Assembly (NCBI GenBank): GCA_963718745.1
Contig: OY970370.1
Coordinates: 1,054,001-1,118,000, forward strand
Direction: 5' to 3'
DNA: 64,000 nt
Source of the DNA: Fermentibacter sp963718745 [NCBI: Candidatus Fermentibacterota bacterium]
GTDB lineage: Bacteria; Fermentibacterota; Fermentibacteria; Fermentibacterales
Shown here: one piece after another, positions 26,818 through 36,273 of the stretch
Layout: the number at the start of each line of letters is the position of its first letter
How positions within the stretch are numbered: the stretch's first letter is position 1
Translations under genes and position numbers: made by a program
Notes under the pieces: model-generated
What the model saw: the letters and a program-made list of their open reading frames with translations, nothing else
The model's database searches: none
What the model was told of the DNA's origin: nothing

Positions 26818-27225
26818 CTACATCCGGCGCCGTTTTGTCTGGCGGCATCCGTTGTGGGGAATCATCGTGATATCCTTGATGCCGGTGACTTCGAGACCCG
26901 AGGACTGGAGAGCGCGCACGGCCGACTCGCGGCCCGAACCCGGCCCCCTCACCCAGATCTCCACTCTGCGGAGACCGGACTCCACGGCCCTCTCCGCAGC
27001 CTGGACAGCTGCCTGCGAGGCTGCGAAGGCGGTTCCCTTGCGGGTGCCCTTCACGCCTGTGGTTCCTCCGCTCGACCAGGTGATCACGTTTCCGCGGAGG
27101 TCCGTTATCGTGATCATGGTGTTGTTGAAGGAAGACTTCACGTGTGCGATGCCGTTGACATCGTTGACTTTCGTGATCTTCCGGGCAGTCGTACGGCCCC
27201 TGGCCTGAGACTGTGACTTGGGCAA
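26818..27225 (-). CDS. rpsK: 30S ribosomal protein S11
   Basis: A 135-residue S11. [42 protein letters not shown] and the C-terminal [18 protein letters not shown] are all canonical. S11 lines the mRNA exit platform of the 30S subunit. It follows rpsM by 15 nt. Confidence 0.98.
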   Translation of the reverse strand: MPKSQSQARGRTTARKITKVNDVNGIAHVKSSFNNTMITITDLRGNVITWSSGGTTGVKGTRKGTAFAASQAAVQAAERAVESGLRRVEIWVRGPGSGRESAVRALQSSGLEVTGIKDITMIPHNGCRQTKRRRM

Positions 27226-27240
27226 CGCGTCCTCCTCCTT

Positions 27241-27606
27241 CTACCGCTTTTTCATGTGGCCGACGCGCGGCCCTTTTCTTGTGCGGGCGTTTGTATGCGT
27301 CCTCTGTCCCCTGACGGGGAGGCCGCGCCGGTGCCTGAGACCCCGGTAGCAGCTTATGTCCATCAGACGCTTCCTGTTCATCGCGATCTCGGCTCTGAGA
27401 GCGCCTTCAACCTTGTATTCAGCGTCGATGAGCTTTCTCAGCACGGCGACTTCGTCCTCCGTGAGCTCATCCGTCTTCTTCTCAGGCGGGATGTCGGTGC
27501 GGGAGAGGATCTCCCTGGCCGAGGCGAGCCCTATCCCGTAGATGTAGGGCAGGGCATAAAGCACCATCTTGTTCCTGGGAAGATCTACACCCGATATCCT
27601 TGCCAC
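27241..27606 (-). CDS. rpsM: 30S ribosomal protein S13
   Basis: A 121-residue S13. [19 protein letters not shown] begins the helix-two-turn-helix domain, and [24 protein letters not shown] is the diagnostic basic region that contacts the 30S head and P-site tRNA. The start is supported by the family N-terminus. Confidence 0.98.
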   Translation of the reverse strand: MARISGVDLPRNKMVLYALPYIYGIGLASAREILSRTDIPPEKKTDELTEDEVAVLRKLIDAEYKVEGALRAEIAMNRKRLMDISCYRGLRHRRGLPVRGQRTHTNARTRKGPRVGHMKKR

Positions 27607-27636
27607 CGTTGACCTCCGAAAACCGGCGGAACGCCG

Positions 27637-27753
27637 CTAGCCCTGACGCTGCTTGTGCTTGGGATTGCGGGGGCAGATCACGAGGACCTTCCCCTCGCGG
27701 CGCACGATGCGGCAGTAGTCGCATATCCGCTTGACAGAACTACGAACCTTCAT
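27637..27753 (-). CDS. rpmJ: 50S ribosomal protein L36
   Basis: A 38-residue L36 starting [19 protein letters not shown]. The zinc ligands C11, C14, C27 and H33 are all present, so this is the zinc-binding (C+) form. It lies between infA and rpsM, the usual spc/alpha boundary. Confidence 0.97.
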   Translation of the reverse strand: MKVRSSVKRICDYCRIVRREGKVLVICPRNPKHKQRQG

Positions 27754-27763
27754 TGGTGCATCC

Positions 27764-27988
27764 TCACTTGTAGCGATAGGTTATCCGGCCTCGCGCCAGA
27801 TCATATGGACACAACTCGACCGTCACCCGGTCTCCGACCAGGATCCTGATGTAGTTCATCCTCATCTTCCCGGAGACGTGGCAGAGGACGATATGCCCTT
27901 CGGGCTTGTCGAGACGGACCCTGCACATGTTGTTCGGGAGGGTCTCCTCGACTGTACCGTCGACAACTACACCCTGGTCCTTGGCCAC
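27764..27988 (-). CDS. infA: Translation initiation factor IF-1
   Basis: About 74 residues with a single S1/OB fold: [38 protein letters not shown] and [25 protein letters not shown]-1 occupies the ribosomal A site during initiation. The GTG at 27988 has GAGG seven bases upstream and yields MAKDQG, the usual IF-1 start; a TTG two codons earlier is less likely. Confidence 0.97.
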   Translation of the reverse strand: MAKDQGVVVDGTVEETLPNNMCRVRLDKPEGHIVLCHVSGKMRMNYIRILVGDRVTVELCPYDLARGRITYRYK

Positions 27989-28042
27989 TTGCAAACCTCT
28001 TTCAGCGAACCCGCGTAGAATGCGAAGTATCGCAAATGCTCA

Positions 28043-28780
28043 TCAGGCAGTCAACACCAGCGGTTCACCCCCGGTGACCACCACTGTGTGCTCGGCATGG
28101 GCCGAAAGGCTGCCGTCCTGGGTGACAATGGTCCAGCCGTCATCCAGCATCCTGACCTGCCAGCCTCCGCGGTTGACCATCGGTTCGATCGCGATGGCCA
28201 TGCCGGGTCTGAGTGGGACGCCGGTACCCGGACGTCCGTAGTTGGGGACCTGCGGCTCCTCGTGGAGCCTGCGGCCTATGCCGTGGCCCACCAGGTCCCT
28301 GACGACGCTGAAACCAGCGTTCTCCACCTTCGCCTGGACAGCGGAGCCGATGTCTCCGATCCTGTTGCCGGGTCTCGCGGCTTCTATCCCGAGACGGAGG
28401 GCCTCATAGGTGACCTCGACGAGCCTGGAGGACTCGGTGTCGACCGGCCCGGAGCCGACGAAGAAGCTGTCGGCGGCATCCCCATGGTATCCGGCCTTGT
28501 TCACTCCTACGTCGATGCTCACGAGATCACCATCTGCAAGGATCGAATCGCCGGGGATGCCATGCACCACGACCGAATTGATCGAGATGCATACGGTCGC
28601 GGGATACCCCCGGTAACCGAGGAACGACGGGGTCGCCCCTTCATCCCGGATGAGCCGGAGCGCCGTCCGGTCGAGCTCGATCGTCTGCATCCCGGGACTG
28701 GAGATGCTCCGGAGCTCGCTGAGTACGCGGCGTACGATCCTGCCGCTCTCCTGCATCCGCCGGATCTGGGAGGGGGACAT
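28043..28780 (-). CDS. map: Methionine aminopeptidase type I
   Basis: About 245 residues. It removes the N-terminal methionine from new proteins. The metal-ligand regions of the pita-bread fold are visible: SIDVGVNKAGYHGDAADSFF, GHGIGRRLHEEPQVPNYG, MAIAIEPMVN and DGSLSAHAEHTVVVT. The ATG at 28780 overlaps the adk stop as TGATG and has AGGGTGG just upstream, favouring it over a GTG nine bases earlier. Confidence 0.97.
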   Translation of the reverse strand: MSPSQIRRMQESGRIVRRVLSELRSISSPGMQTIELDRTALRLIRDEGATPSFLGYRGYPATVCISINSVVVHGIPGDSILADGDLVSIDVGVNKAGYHGDAADSFFVGSGPVDTESSRLVEVTYEALRLGIEAARPGNRIGDIGSAVQAKVENAGFSVVRDLVGHGIGRRLHEEPQVPNYGRPGTGVPLRPGMAIAIEPMVNRGGWQVRMLDDGWTIVTQDGSLSAHAEHTVVVTGGEPLVLTA

Positions 28781-29394
28781 CACGCCCACCCTGCCACCGC
28801 CTCTTCGAGCCTCGACCAGACTTCCGCGATGCTCCCGGATCCGTCCACGGGCGTGACCCTGTCGCCGTAGTATTCCAGGAGAGGGTCGGTCACCCTGTGG
28901 TATTCGGCGAACCGCCGCCTGATCACTGCGGGATCGTCGTCGGGGCGCCGCATCAGAGCAGCTCCGCAGGCTGGACAGAGCGTCGCGCCTTTCGCACCCA
29001 CCGGACCGCAGGACGGACAGGAGAGCCTGCCTCCGAGCCTGCTCAGGATCTCTTCCTCGCCGACCTCGAGGAACACGACTCCGTCGAGGGCGCAGCCGCA
29101 GCCGAGGAAGGAGTCCAGGCTGCCCGCCTGGGACAGGTTCCTCGGATAGCCGTCGAGTACGAACCCCGCAACGCCCTGGAGCCTTCCGAAGACGACCTCG
29201 TTCACGGTCTCGTCGTCGACAAGGAGCCCGGCGCCTACCGTCCCGGCTATCCTCCTGCCGAGGTCCGAACCGCGCTCGATCTCCTCCCGGAACACTGCGC
29301 CGGTCGACAGGTGCACCAGTCCGAAACGGGAGGAGACCCGTGCGGCCTGCGTACCCTTGCCGGCTCCCGGCGGTCCGAGGAGAGAGAGTCTCAT
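28780..29394 (-). CDS. adk: Adenylate kinase with zinc-type lid
   Basis: A 204-residue adenylate kinase, interconverting ATP, AMP and ADP. The P-loop is LLGPPGAGKGTQAA and the AMP-binding region is FVLDGYPRNLSQ. The LID carries four cysteines in CPSCG and CPACG, so it should bind a structural zinc, as in many Gram-positive and FCB-like enzymes. The secY stop lies 1 nt upstream and map overlaps downstream, the common secY-adk-map order. Confidence 0.97.
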   Translation of the reverse strand: MRLSLLGPPGAGKGTQAARVSSRFGLVHLSTGAVFREEIERGSDLGRRIAGTVGAGLLVDDETVNEVVFGRLQGVAGFVLDGYPRNLSQAGSLDSFLGCGCALDGVVFLEVGEEEILSRLGGRLSCPSCGPVGAKGATLCPACGAALMRRPDDDPAVIRRRFAEYHRVTDPLLEYYGDRVTPVDGSGSIAEVWSRLEEAVAGWA

Positions 29395-29395
29395 G

Positions 29396-30703
29396 CTATC
29401 TGCGACCCCTTATCCTGCCCTTGGAGAGGAATCCCTCGTAGTGTCTCATCAGGAGATGCGTCTCGATCTGCCTGAGAGTCTCGAGGGCGACTCCGACCAC
29501 GATCAGGAGGCTCGTCCCGCCGAAGACGAAGTCGACGTTGGCCGTACCGGCCATCAGCATCGGGAGGATCGCGATGATCGCGAGGAACAGCGATCCGGGG
29601 AGAGTGACGCGAATGAGCACCCTCTCGATGTAGCTGGATGTGCTCTTTCCGGGCTTCCTCCCGGGGATGAAGCCGCCGTACTTCTTCATGTTGTCCGCCA
29701 GGTCCTGCGGATTGAAGACGATGGCGGTGTACACATATGTGAAGAGGATGATCAGCGCGGCGTACACTATCATGTAGAGTGCGCTGGTGGGCGCGAACAC
29801 CCTGTTCACCGTCTCGACTATGCCGCTGTTCGGGAAGAACATGGCGATGCTCGAGGGAAACATCAGGAACGACTGCGCGAAGATTATCGGGATGACCCCG
29901 GCCGTGTTCAGGCGCAGAGGGATGTGCGTGCTCTGGCCGCCGTAGACCTTCCGTCCCCGGACCTGCCGGGCGTAGGTGACCGGGATCTTCCTCTGAGCCT
30001 CCGTCATCAGCACGACGAAGGCCACCACGGCGAACATGAACACCAGGAGGAAGATCACGGTTACGAAGGATGTCTGCTGGAGGACGAAGACGTCGCGGTA
30101 GAGACCGGCTATCCCGTCAGGGATCCTCCCGACGATGCCCGCGAAGATGATCAGGCTGATGCCGTTTCCGATCCCCCGCTCGGTGATCCTCTCGCCGAGC
30201 CACATCACGAAGATGGTCCCGGTGATGAGGGTCAGCACGGTCTGGATCGTGAACATGACCCCGGGGTGGGGTACCACTCCGGGAGCCTGGGCGTTCAGGC
30301 CGACGATGTACTGGGAGATGCCCAGGCCCTGGATGAGCCCGAGGCCCACCGTGGAGTACCTGGTGATCTCGGTCATCTTCTGTCTTCCGGCCTCGCCCTC
30401 CTTCTTGAGCTTCTCGAAGTAGGGCATCACGGAAGTGAGCAGCTGGATGATGATCGAGGCCGAGATGTAGGGCATGATGCCGAGGGCGAAGATGCTGGCG
30501 CGGCTGAGGGCACCGCCCACGAACAGGTCGTAGATGCCCATTATGTTGCCAGCCATGCCTCTGAAAGCTTCCTCGAGGGCGTTGACGTCGATCCCGGGGA
30601 CGGGGATGAACCCGCCGATCCGGTAGACAGCAAGCAGGAGAAGAGTGTAGATGATCTTCTTCTTCAGCTCGGGGATCCTCAGGACATTTTCGAAGCCTCG
30701 CAT
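29396..30703 (-). CDS. secY: Preprotein translocase subunit SecY
   Basis: About 435 residues with ten membrane helices. Signatures include PYISASIIIQLLTS, FVMWLGERITERGIGNGISLIIFAGI, and the C-terminal FLSKGRIRGRR. It forms the protein-conducting channel with SecE (54425-54658). The ATG at 30703 overlaps the rplO stop as TGATG and begins MRGFENVLRIPELKKKI, the standard SecY start. Confidence 0.98.
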   Translation of the reverse strand: MRGFENVLRIPELKKKIIYTLLLLAVYRIGGFIPVPGIDVNALEEAFRGMAGNIMGIYDLFVGGALSRASIFALGIMPYISASIIIQLLTSVMPYFEKLKKEGEAGRQKMTEITRYSTVGLGLIQGLGISQYIVGLNAQAPGVVPHPGVMFTIQTVLTLITGTIFVMWLGERITERGIGNGISLIIFAGIVGRIPDGIAGLYRDVFVLQQTSFVTVIFLLVFMFAVVAFVVLMTEAQRKIPVTYARQVRGRKVYGGQSTHIPLRLNTAGVIPIIFAQSFLMFPSSIAMFFPNSGIVETVNRVFAPTSALYMIVYAALIILFTYVYTAIVFNPQDLADNMKKYGGFIPGRKPGKSTSSYIERVLIRVTLPGSLFLAIIAILPMLMAGTANVDFVFGGTSLLIVVGVALETLRQIETHLLMRHYEGFLSKGRIRGRR

Positions 30704-31146
30704 CAGTCGAGCACCTCGACTGCTCCGCCGGCCTGCTGTATCGCGCCGGCCGCCGTTGAACTGAACGCATGCGCGCAGACCGTGAGCCTGGTGGAGAGGG
30801 TTCCCGTCCCCAGGATCTTGACCGGCTTGAGCCTGCTCGAGATGAGACCGGCTTCCTTGAGCTCGTCGGGGGTGACCACGGAGTCCTCGGGGAACCTTGA
30901 CAGGAACCCTACGTTGACGACCTGGTACTCGGCGGCGAACCTGGCGTTGTTGAAGCCCTTGTGGCTGAGCCTGCGCTGGAGCGGGAGCTGTCCTCCCTCG
31001 AACCACGGATGGATGGAGCTGCGGGCTCTCTGGCCCTTGTGCCCCTTGCCCGCGGTGCCACCGTTTCCCGTGCCGTCGCCGCATCCGCGGCGCTTGCTCA
31101 CGCGGGTTGCTCCGACTGCGGGTCTGAGATGCTGGAGGCGTCTCAT
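30703..31146 (-). CDS. rplO: 50S ribosomal protein L15
   Basis: A 147-residue L15. The glycine-rich N-terminal region GCGDGTGNGGTAGKGHKGQRARS and the later FEGGQLPLQRRLSHKGF match the family. It binds 23S rRNA late in assembly. Both ends overlap neighbours (rpmD by 4 nt, secY by 1 nt). Confidence 0.97.
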   Translation of the reverse strand: MRRLQHLRPAVGATRVSKRRGCGDGTGNGGTAGKGHKGQRARSSIHPWFEGGQLPLQRRLSHKGFNNARFAAEYQVVNVGFLSRFPEDSVVTPDELKEAGLISSRLKPVKILGTGTLSTRLTVCAHAFSSTAAGAIQQAGGAVEVLD

Positions 31147-31337
31147 TCGCTCACCTCCTCGACTGTGACTAGATGCCTTATCCTGTTGATCATCCCGCGT
31201 ATCTCGGGACGGTCCTCATGGATGACTGTCTGGTTCATCCTGCGGAGCCCCAGCGCCTCGAGCGTCCTCTTCTGGACGACCGGGCGGTGGATGGCGCTCC
31301 TGATCTTCGTGATGGCAAGCTTCTTCTCAGCCATCAA
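31143..31337 (-). CDS. rpmD: 50S ribosomal protein L30
   Basis: A 64-residue L30 with [33 protein letters not shown] and [11 protein letters not shown]; the pattern is typical. It overlaps the end of rpsE by 11 nt. Length is normal for the short bacterial form. Confidence 0.95.
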   Translation of the reverse strand: MMAEKKLAITKIRSAIHRPVVQKRTLEALGLRRMNQTVIHEDRPEIRGMINRIRHLVTVEEVSE

Positions 31338-31878
31338 TACGCTTCCTTCGCTGGATCATGCCCTTCCGCGCGGTATTGACCCGGTCGATGATCCCGAGGT
31401 CCCTGAGACCGGCTAGAGTGGCCTTCACCACGTTGTGGGGATTGTTGGTCCCCTGCGACTTGGTGAGAACGTCCCTCACGCCTGCGCATTCCATGATAGC
31501 GCGGACCGTGGCTCCCGCGATCACGCCTGTTCCGGGGCTGGCGGGTCTCAGAAGGACCCGGCCTGCGCCGAACTCGCCGATCACGTCGTGCGGAAGGGTT
31601 CTGCCGTCGACGAGAGGGACGTCGATCATGTCCTTCTTCGCCTCCTCGGTAGCCTTTCGTATCGCTTCCGGAAGCTCGGTCGCCTTGCCGAGACCGACAC
31701 CGACCCGCCCTCTTCCGTCGCCGACGGCGACGAGAGCGTTGAAGCCGAATCTCCGGCCGCCCTTTATGACCTTCGCGACGCGGTTGACGGAGATGAGGCG
31801 ATCCATCATCTCGATCTCGGGCTCGGCCTGCATGGTCTTGTCGAGCTTCTCTTCCGTACCTTCTGGTCTGTTACTCAC
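31327..31878 (-). CDS. rpsE: 30S ribosomal protein S5
   Basis: A 183-residue S5. The double-stranded RNA-binding domain shows [25 protein letters not shown] and [17 protein letters not shown]; the C-terminal part shows [19 protein letters not shown] and [12 protein letters not shown]. The first 20 residues are an acidic extension without counterpart in E. coli S5, and the real start could be a little downstream. Confidence 0.97.
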   Translation of the reverse strand: MSNRPEGTEEKLDKTMQAEPEIEMMDRLISVNRVAKVIKGGRRFGFNALVAVGDGRGRVGVGLGKATELPEAIRKATEEAKKDMIDVPLVDGRTLPHDVIGEFGAGRVLLRPASPGTGVIAGATVRAIMECAGVRDVLTKSQGTNNPHNVVKATLAGLRDLGIIDRVNTARKGMIQRRKRIDG

Positions 31879-31890
31879 TGGATTCCCCCA

Positions 31891-32253
31891 TCAGAACCTG
31901 AGACCGCCCTCGCGGGCCTTCTCGGCGAGAGCCTTGACTCTTCCGTGATACGGATGTCCGCCACGGTCGAAAACCACTGCTTCAATCCCGATCTCGAGGG
32001 CTCTGCGGGCCACGAGCAGCCCGAGCCTTCCCGCCTGCTCGGTCTTGGTTCCCGTGCGGTCACCGTCGAAATAGTCCGCGGTCGAGGTGATGCTGAGGAG
32101 GGTACGACCCGTGGAGTCGTCGACGATGTTCGCGACCATGTGCTTGTTGCTGCGGTGCACGCACAGCCTGGGGCGCTCGGCGGTCCCGGAGACCTTCCTG
32201 CGCACGCGGAGGTGACGCCGCCTGAGTTTCTGGGTTGCTGTGAGTCCGGCCAT
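31891..32253 (-). CDS. rplR: 50S ribosomal protein L18
   Basis: A 120-residue L18 that carries 5S r[32 protein letters not shown] and the C-terminal [28 protein letters not shown] are diagnostic. It lies 12 nt from rpsE and rplF on either side. Confidence 0.97.
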   Translation of the reverse strand: MAGLTATQKLRRRHLRVRRKVSGTAERPRLCVHRSNKHMVANIVDDSTGRTLLSITSTADYFDGDRTGTKTEQAGRLGLLVARRALEIGIEAVVFDRGGHPYHGRVKALAEKAREGGLRF

Positions 32254-32265
32254 GTCTCCTCCTCC

Positions 32266-32811
32266 CTACTTCGTTGTCTTGGCGGCCTTGCGCCGCACTG
32301 CCTGATCCGAGTACCGGAACCCTATCATGTTGTACGGCTCGACGGGACGGAGCTTGTAGAGCACCGACGCGAAGGAGCCCGTGAGTTCGCGGTTCGCCCC
32401 GGTCACCACGATGGTGAAGGTGTTCTGCCCGGGCTGCAGCTTGACCGCCAGACCCTCGGGGATCTCGACGAGAACCCTGTGGGACAGCCCTATCTGCATC
32501 TCCAGGATCTTGCCCTTCACCTCTCCCTGGAAACCCTTGCCGTTCACGATCAGGGTGATGGTGTGACCCTCGTTCACTCCCTTCACCTTGTTGGCAAGAT
32601 GTGCCCTCGTGACTCCGTGCATCCTCTTGAGTTCAACGGTCTCCTCGTCTCTCTCGAGCGTCAGGAGGCCTTCCTCGAACTTCGCAGAGATTCCGGGAGG
32701 AAGCAGATGGGCCGCTTCGCCCCTGGGACCCTTCACCCTGACATCCATCCCGTCCAGAGTCAGGGTGACTCCGGCGGGGACAGGTATCGGCAGCCTGCCT
32801 ATGCGTGACAT
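32266..32811 (-). CDS. rplF: 50S ribosomal protein L6
   Basis: A 181-residue L6 with the duplicated fold. MSRIGRLPIPVPAGVTLTLD starts it and VRVKGPRGE follows. The second repeat holds VEIPEGLAVKL, and the C-terminus reads VEPYNMIGFRYSDQAVRRKAAKTTK, a variant of the usual PYKGKG motif (here PYNMIGFRYSD). Confidence 0.96.
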   Translation of the reverse strand: MSRIGRLPIPVPAGVTLTLDGMDVRVKGPRGEAAHLLPPGISAKFEEGLLTLERDEETVELKRMHGVTRAHLANKVKGVNEGHTITLIVNGKGFQGEVKGKILEMQIGLSHRVLVEIPEGLAVKLQPGQNTFTIVVTGANRELTGSFASVLYKLRPVEPYNMIGFRYSDQAVRRKAAKTTK

Positions 32812-32821
32812 GTGTGTCCCC

Positions 32822-33217
32822 CTACCAGACGTGCAGCAGCACTTCGCCGCCGACGCCTTCCCTGCGGGCTTCCGAATCGGTCAGGATGCCCCTGGGTGTC
32901 GAAAGAACCGCCACGCCGCGCCCGGCCATCACGCGCTGGATCTCGGTTACGCCCTTGTAGACCCTGCATCCGGGTTTGGATATCCTCTTCAGCCCGACGA
33001 TGAGGGACCTGCCGTTCTGGTAGGCCAGATAGACGCGCAGGACTCCCTGCTTGTTGTCATCGAGCCTGCGGTAGCCCTTGATGAAGCCCCGCTTGTAGAG
33101 GACGCCCGCAATGGCTGCCTTCATCTTGGAGGCCGGGATATCCACCATGACATGTCCGGCCATGGATGCGTTCCTGATCCTGCTGAGCATGTCGGAGATG
33201 GGATCGGTCATCGACAT
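32822..33217 (-). CDS. rpsH: 30S ribosomal protein S8
   Basis: A 131-residue S8. MTDPISDMLSRIRNASMAGH at the N-terminus and the C-terminal GRGVAVLSTPRGILTDSEARREGVGGEVL with its STPRG core are canonical. S8 binds helix 21 of 16S rRNA and in some bacteria represses the spc operon through its own mRNA. Confidence 0.97.
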   Translation of the reverse strand: MSMTDPISDMLSRIRNASMAGHVMVDIPASKMKAAIAGVLYKRGFIKGYRRLDDNKQGVLRVYLAYQNGRSLIVGLKRISKPGCRVYKGVTEIQRVMAGRGVAVLSTPRGILTDSEARREGVGGEVLLHVW

Positions 33218-33227
33218 CTTCCACCCC

Positions 33228-33413
33228 CTACCAGCTGGCCTTGCGGACGCCGGGTATCAGACCCCTGTTGGCCATATCCCTGAAGCAGATTCGGCATATG
33301 CCGAACTTGCGGAGGAAGCCGCGGGGTCGACCGCACAGCGCGCAACGGTTGTACTTGCGCACCCCGAACTTGGGGGTACGCTTCTGCTTCTCGACTAGAC
33401 ACTTTTTGGCCAA
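33228..33413 (-). CDS. rpsN: 30S ribosomal protein S14, zinc-binding type
   Basis: A 61-residue S14 of the short zinc (C+) class. The ligand pairs are CALCG and CRICF, as in [21 protein letters not shown]. The 100-residue zinc-free form is not seen in the window. Confidence 0.97.
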   Translation of the reverse strand: MAKKCLVEKQKRTPKFGVRKYNRCALCGRPRGFLRKFGICRICFRDMANRGLIPGVRKASW

Positions 33414-33422
33414 CTTTGCCCC

Positions 33423-33989
33423 CTACCTGGCCGAGCCGGACCTGCGGAAAGGCAGTCCGAGGAGCCTCAGCAGCTCGAGGCCCTCCTCGTCCGTCCGGGC
33501 GGTTGTAACCAGAGTGATGTTCATCCCCCTGAATTTGTCGATCTTGTCGACATCTATCTCGGGGAATATCGCCTGCTCCTCTAATCCGAAGTTGTAGTTC
33601 CCTCTGCCGTCGAAACCCTTGGGCGGGAGGCCTCTGAAGTCCCTCACCTGGGGCAGCGAGAAGTTCGCGAGCCTGTCCAGGAACTCCCACATGGTGTTTC
33701 CGCGAAGCGTCACGAACACACCGATCGGCATCCCCTCGCGCAGCCTGAAGGCTGCGATCGAGCGCCGGGCCTTGGCGACGACCGGCTTCTGGCCGGTGAT
33801 CTTGGTGAGCTGGTCCGCTGCGTTCGTGATGTTGTTCGCGTTCTCTATCGCCTCTTTGCCGAGGCCCATGTTCACCACGATCTTCTCGAGCCGTGGTATC
33901 TGATGGATGTTCTCGAACTTGAACCTCTCCCGCAGCTTCGCCGACAGGTCCTCGTTGTAGAGCTTCTTGAGTCTGGGCATTTCCGTCAT
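33423..33989 (-). CDS. rplE: 50S ribosomal protein L5
   Basis: A 188-residue L5 with [47 protein letters not shown] and [27 protein letters not shown]. It binds 5S rRNA with L18. The start is ATG 33989 or the ATG nine bases downstream. Confidence 0.97.
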   Translation of the reverse strand: MTEMPRLKKLYNEDLSAKLRERFKFENIHQIPRLEKIVVNMGLGKEAIENANNITNAADQLTKITGQKPVVAKARRSIAAFRLREGMPIGVFVTLRGNTMWEFLDRLANFSLPQVRDFRGLPPKGFDGRGNYNFGLEEQAIFPEIDVDKIDKFRGMNITLVTTARTDEEGLELLRLLGLPFRRSGSAR

Positions 33990-34004
33990 TTCCTCACCAG
34001 ACCC

Positions 34005-34313
34005 TTACACTGTCTCGCCGCAGGACTTGCATACCCTGCGGGCTTTGCCGTCTGCGTCGCGCTTCCGGCTCACGCCGGCGCTCTCGCCGCAACCCGGACA
34101 GACGAGCCTGAGGTTGGAGGCATGGATGGCGGCCTCCTTCTCGACGATCCCGCCCTGCGGGTTCTTCTGGCTCGGCTTGGTGTGCTTCTTCACGAAATTG
34201 ACACCCTCGACTATGGCCCTGTTCTTGTCGGTAACGACCTTCAGGACCCTGCCCTTCTTGCCCTTGTCGTCCCCGGACGAAACAAGGACCTTGTCTCCCT
34301 TGCGGACGTGCAT
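34005..34313 (-). CDS. rplX: 50S ribosomal protein L24 with C-terminal zinc ribbon
   Basis: A 102-residue L24. The N-terminal KOW motif is VRKGDKVLVSSGDDKGKKGRVLKVVTD; QGGIVEKEAAIHASNLRLV follows. The C-terminus holds the pairs CPGCG and CKSCG, a zinc ribbon found in some bacterial L24 proteins and absent from E. coli L24. It initiates 50S assembly. Confidence 0.96.
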   Translation of the reverse strand: MHVRKGDKVLVSSGDDKGKKGRVLKVVTDKNRAIVEGVNFVKKHTKPSQKNPQGGIVEKEAAIHASNLRLVCPGCGESAGVSRKRDADGKARRVCKSCGETV

Positions 34314-34679
34314 CTAGATCACCTCCGGGGCGAGTGACACGATCTTCATGAACTTGGCCCGGAGTTCCCTGCCGACGGGGCCGAAGATGCGTGTCGCCAC
34401 GGGTTGCATGGCATCGTCTATTATCACGGCCGCATTGTCGTCGAAACGAACCGAGGATCCATCGTTCCTGTTGAGTTCCTTCTTCACCCTGACCACGACG
34501 GCCTTCCTCACTTCGCCCTTCTTCACGGTACCCGAAGGTGACGACTCCTTCACGGTAACAACGATCACGTCGCCTATGCTGGCATATCTCCGCCCTGTGC
34601 CGCCGAGCACCCTGATGCAGAGTACTTCGCGGGCGCCGGAGTTGTCGGCGACGTTCAGTCTGGACTCCTGCTGGATCAT
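34314..34679 (-). CDS. rplN: 50S ribosomal protein L14
   Basis: A 121-residue L14. [27 protein letters not shown] and the C-terminal [22 protein letters not shown] are characteristic. The stop abuts the rplX start without a gap. Confidence 0.98.
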   Translation of the reverse strand: MIQQESRLNVADNSGAREVLCIRVLGGTGRRYASIGDVIVVTVKESSPSGTVKKGEVRKAVVVRVKKELNRNDGSSVRFDDNAAVIIDDAMQPVATRIFGPVGRELRAKFMKIVSLAPEVI

Positions 34680-34691
34680 ACCGACTTCCTC

Positions 34692-34958
34692 CTACCGGGC
34701 CTTCTCCACGATCTCGAGGAGGCGCCAGCGCTTGAGCCTGGACAGGGGCCTGGTCTCCGCGATGCGGACGACGTCACCCGCCCCGCACTGGTTGGCCTCG
34801 TCATGCGCGTAGTAGCGGCGTGTTTGACGGAACCTCTTCTTGTAGACCGGATGGGCCTTCAGTGTGACGACCTCCACGACAACCGTCTTCTCCATCTTGC
34901 CGGCGGATACCACTGTGCCTTTGACTACCTGCCTGTCTCCCGTTCTCGACTGTGACAT
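34692..34958 (-). CDS. rpsQ: 30S ribosomal protein S17
   Basis: An 88-residue S17 with one OB fold: RQVVKGTVVSAGKMEKTVVVEVV, then YAHDEANQCGAGDVVRIAETRPLSRLKRWRL. The motif GDVVRIAETRPLS is diagnostic. Confidence 0.97.
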   Translation of the reverse strand: MSQSRTGDRQVVKGTVVSAGKMEKTVVVEVVTLKAHPVYKKRFRQTRRYYAHDEANQCGAGDVVRIAETRPLSRLKRWRLLEIVEKAR

Positions 34959-34967
34959 TGATGCACC

Positions 34968-35183
34968 TCACTTCCCGCCGGCTTCGCCGCTCAGGCCAAG
35001 CTCGCGCTCTCTCAGAACGGTGAGAGCCCTGGCGAGCTCGTGCCTGGCGAGCCTTATCCTGACAGGGTTGTCGACCTGCTGGGCGGACTTGCGGAAGCGC
35101 AGGTTGAATATCTCCTGCCTGAGCTCCCTCGTATGTCCGGCCAGTTCGTCGATCGTCATCGAACGCATCTCGGACGATTTCAC
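34968..35183 (-). CDS. rpmC: 50S ribosomal protein L29
   Basis: A 71-residue L29, a two-helix protein near the peptide exit. Motifs are [30 protein letters not shown] and [23 protein letters not shown]. Its start overlaps the rplP stop by 4 nt. Confidence 0.96.
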   Translation of the reverse strand: MKSSEMRSMTIDELAGHTRELRQEIFNLRFRKSAQQVDNPVRIRLARHELARALTVLRERELGLSGEAGGK

Positions 35184-35602
35184 TGGGCCGCCCCCCTCTC
35201 CCTCTCGACGAATCTTGTGAGGAGCGGGAGCTTGTGGCCGGCTAGCCGCATCGCTTCCTTCGCGATCGCAATGTCCACGCCCTCGATCTCGAACATCACT
35301 CTTCCGGGCTTGATCACGGCGACCCAGTGGTCCACCGCGCCCTTGCCCTTGCCCATGCGGGTCTCGAGGGGCAGGGAGGTGATGGGCTTGTCCGGAAAGA
35401 TGCGGATCCAGATCTTGCCGCCACGCTTGACGTGCCTGGTCATGGCAACGCGCGCAGCCTCGATCTGGGCGCTGGTGATGTGCCCGGACTCGGTGGCCTG
35501 GAGGCCGAACTCGCCGAAGGAAACGGCGGTGCCGCCCTTGGCGCAGCCCTTCATACGGCCCTTGTGCTGCTTGCGGTACTTGGTCCTCTTAGGCATCAAC
35601 AT
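35180..35602 (-). CDS. rplP: 50S ribosomal protein L16
   Basis: A 140-residue L16: [17 protein letters not shown] at the start, then [20 protein letters not shown] and [21 protein letters not shown]. It helps position aminoacyl-tRNA at the A site. An extra ML precedes the conserved MPKR, so the start may be one or two codons later. Confidence 0.97.
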   Translation of the reverse strand: MLMPKRTKYRKQHKGRMKGCAKGGTAVSFGEFGLQATESGHITSAQIEAARVAMTRHVKRGGKIWIRIFPDKPITSLPLETRMGKGKGAVDHWVAVIKPGRVMFEIEGVDIAIAKEAMRLAGHKLPLLTRFVERERGAAQ

Positions 35603-35615
35603 GGATGATCACCCG

Positions 35616-36272
35616 CTAATCGACCGGGCTGCTCTGGCCCGGATATTCGTGGATCTCGCCGTTGTAGATCCACACCTTCACGCCGATGACACCGTAGGTG
35701 GTCCTCGCTATCGATCTCGCGAAGTCCACGTCGGCCCTGAGCGTGTGCAGGGGCACGCGCCCCTCGTGATAGGTGTTGGTCCTGGACATCTCGGCGCCGC
35801 CGAGCCTGCCGGAACAGGACACCTTGATGCCCTCGGCTCCGGCCTTCATCGAGTCGGAGATGGCCCTCTTCATCGCGCGTCTGATCGAGATCCTGCTCTC
35901 GACCTGCCTGGCGATGGAGTCGGCCACGAGGGTCGCGTTGCGCTCCGGGTGCCTGATCTCCTCCACCTTGGTCCTCACGGACTTGCCGGTGTAGATCTTG
36001 AGTTCCCGGGTCAGCAGGTCTATCATGCTTCCCCTGGCCCCGATCACGAGGCCTGCACGCGCAGTGTGGATGGTGACCTGGACTTCCTGGGGCTTGCGCT
36101 CGATCTCGATTTTGGAGATCTGTGCCTTCTCCAGACGCTTCATGATGTACTGGCGAAGCATTGCATCTTCCTTGAGATACTCGGGATAGCGCTTCCCACG
36201 AGCGAACCAGACCGAGTTCCATCCGCGGATGATGCCGAGTCTCAGGCCGACTGGATTGGTCTTCTGCCCCAT
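35616..36272 (-). CDS. rpsC: 30S ribosomal protein S3
   Basis: A 218-residue S3. GQKTNPVGLRLGIIRGWNSVWFA starts it, a KH domain carries GLVIGARGSMIDLLTREL, and the C-terminal part shows SCSGRLGGAEMSRTNTYHEGRVPLHTLRADVDF. S3 is at the mRNA entry site. Confidence 0.98.
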   Translation of the reverse strand: MGQKTNPVGLRLGIIRGWNSVWFARGKRYPEYLKEDAMLRQYIMKRLEKAQISKIEIERKPQEVQVTIHTARAGLVIGARGSMIDLLTRELKIYTGKSVRTKVEEIRHPERNATLVADSIARQVESRISIRRAMKRAISDSMKAGAEGIKVSCSGRLGGAEMSRTNTYHEGRVPLHTLRADVDFARSIARTTYGVIGVKVWIYNGEIHEYPGQSSPVD

Positions 36273-36273
36273 A

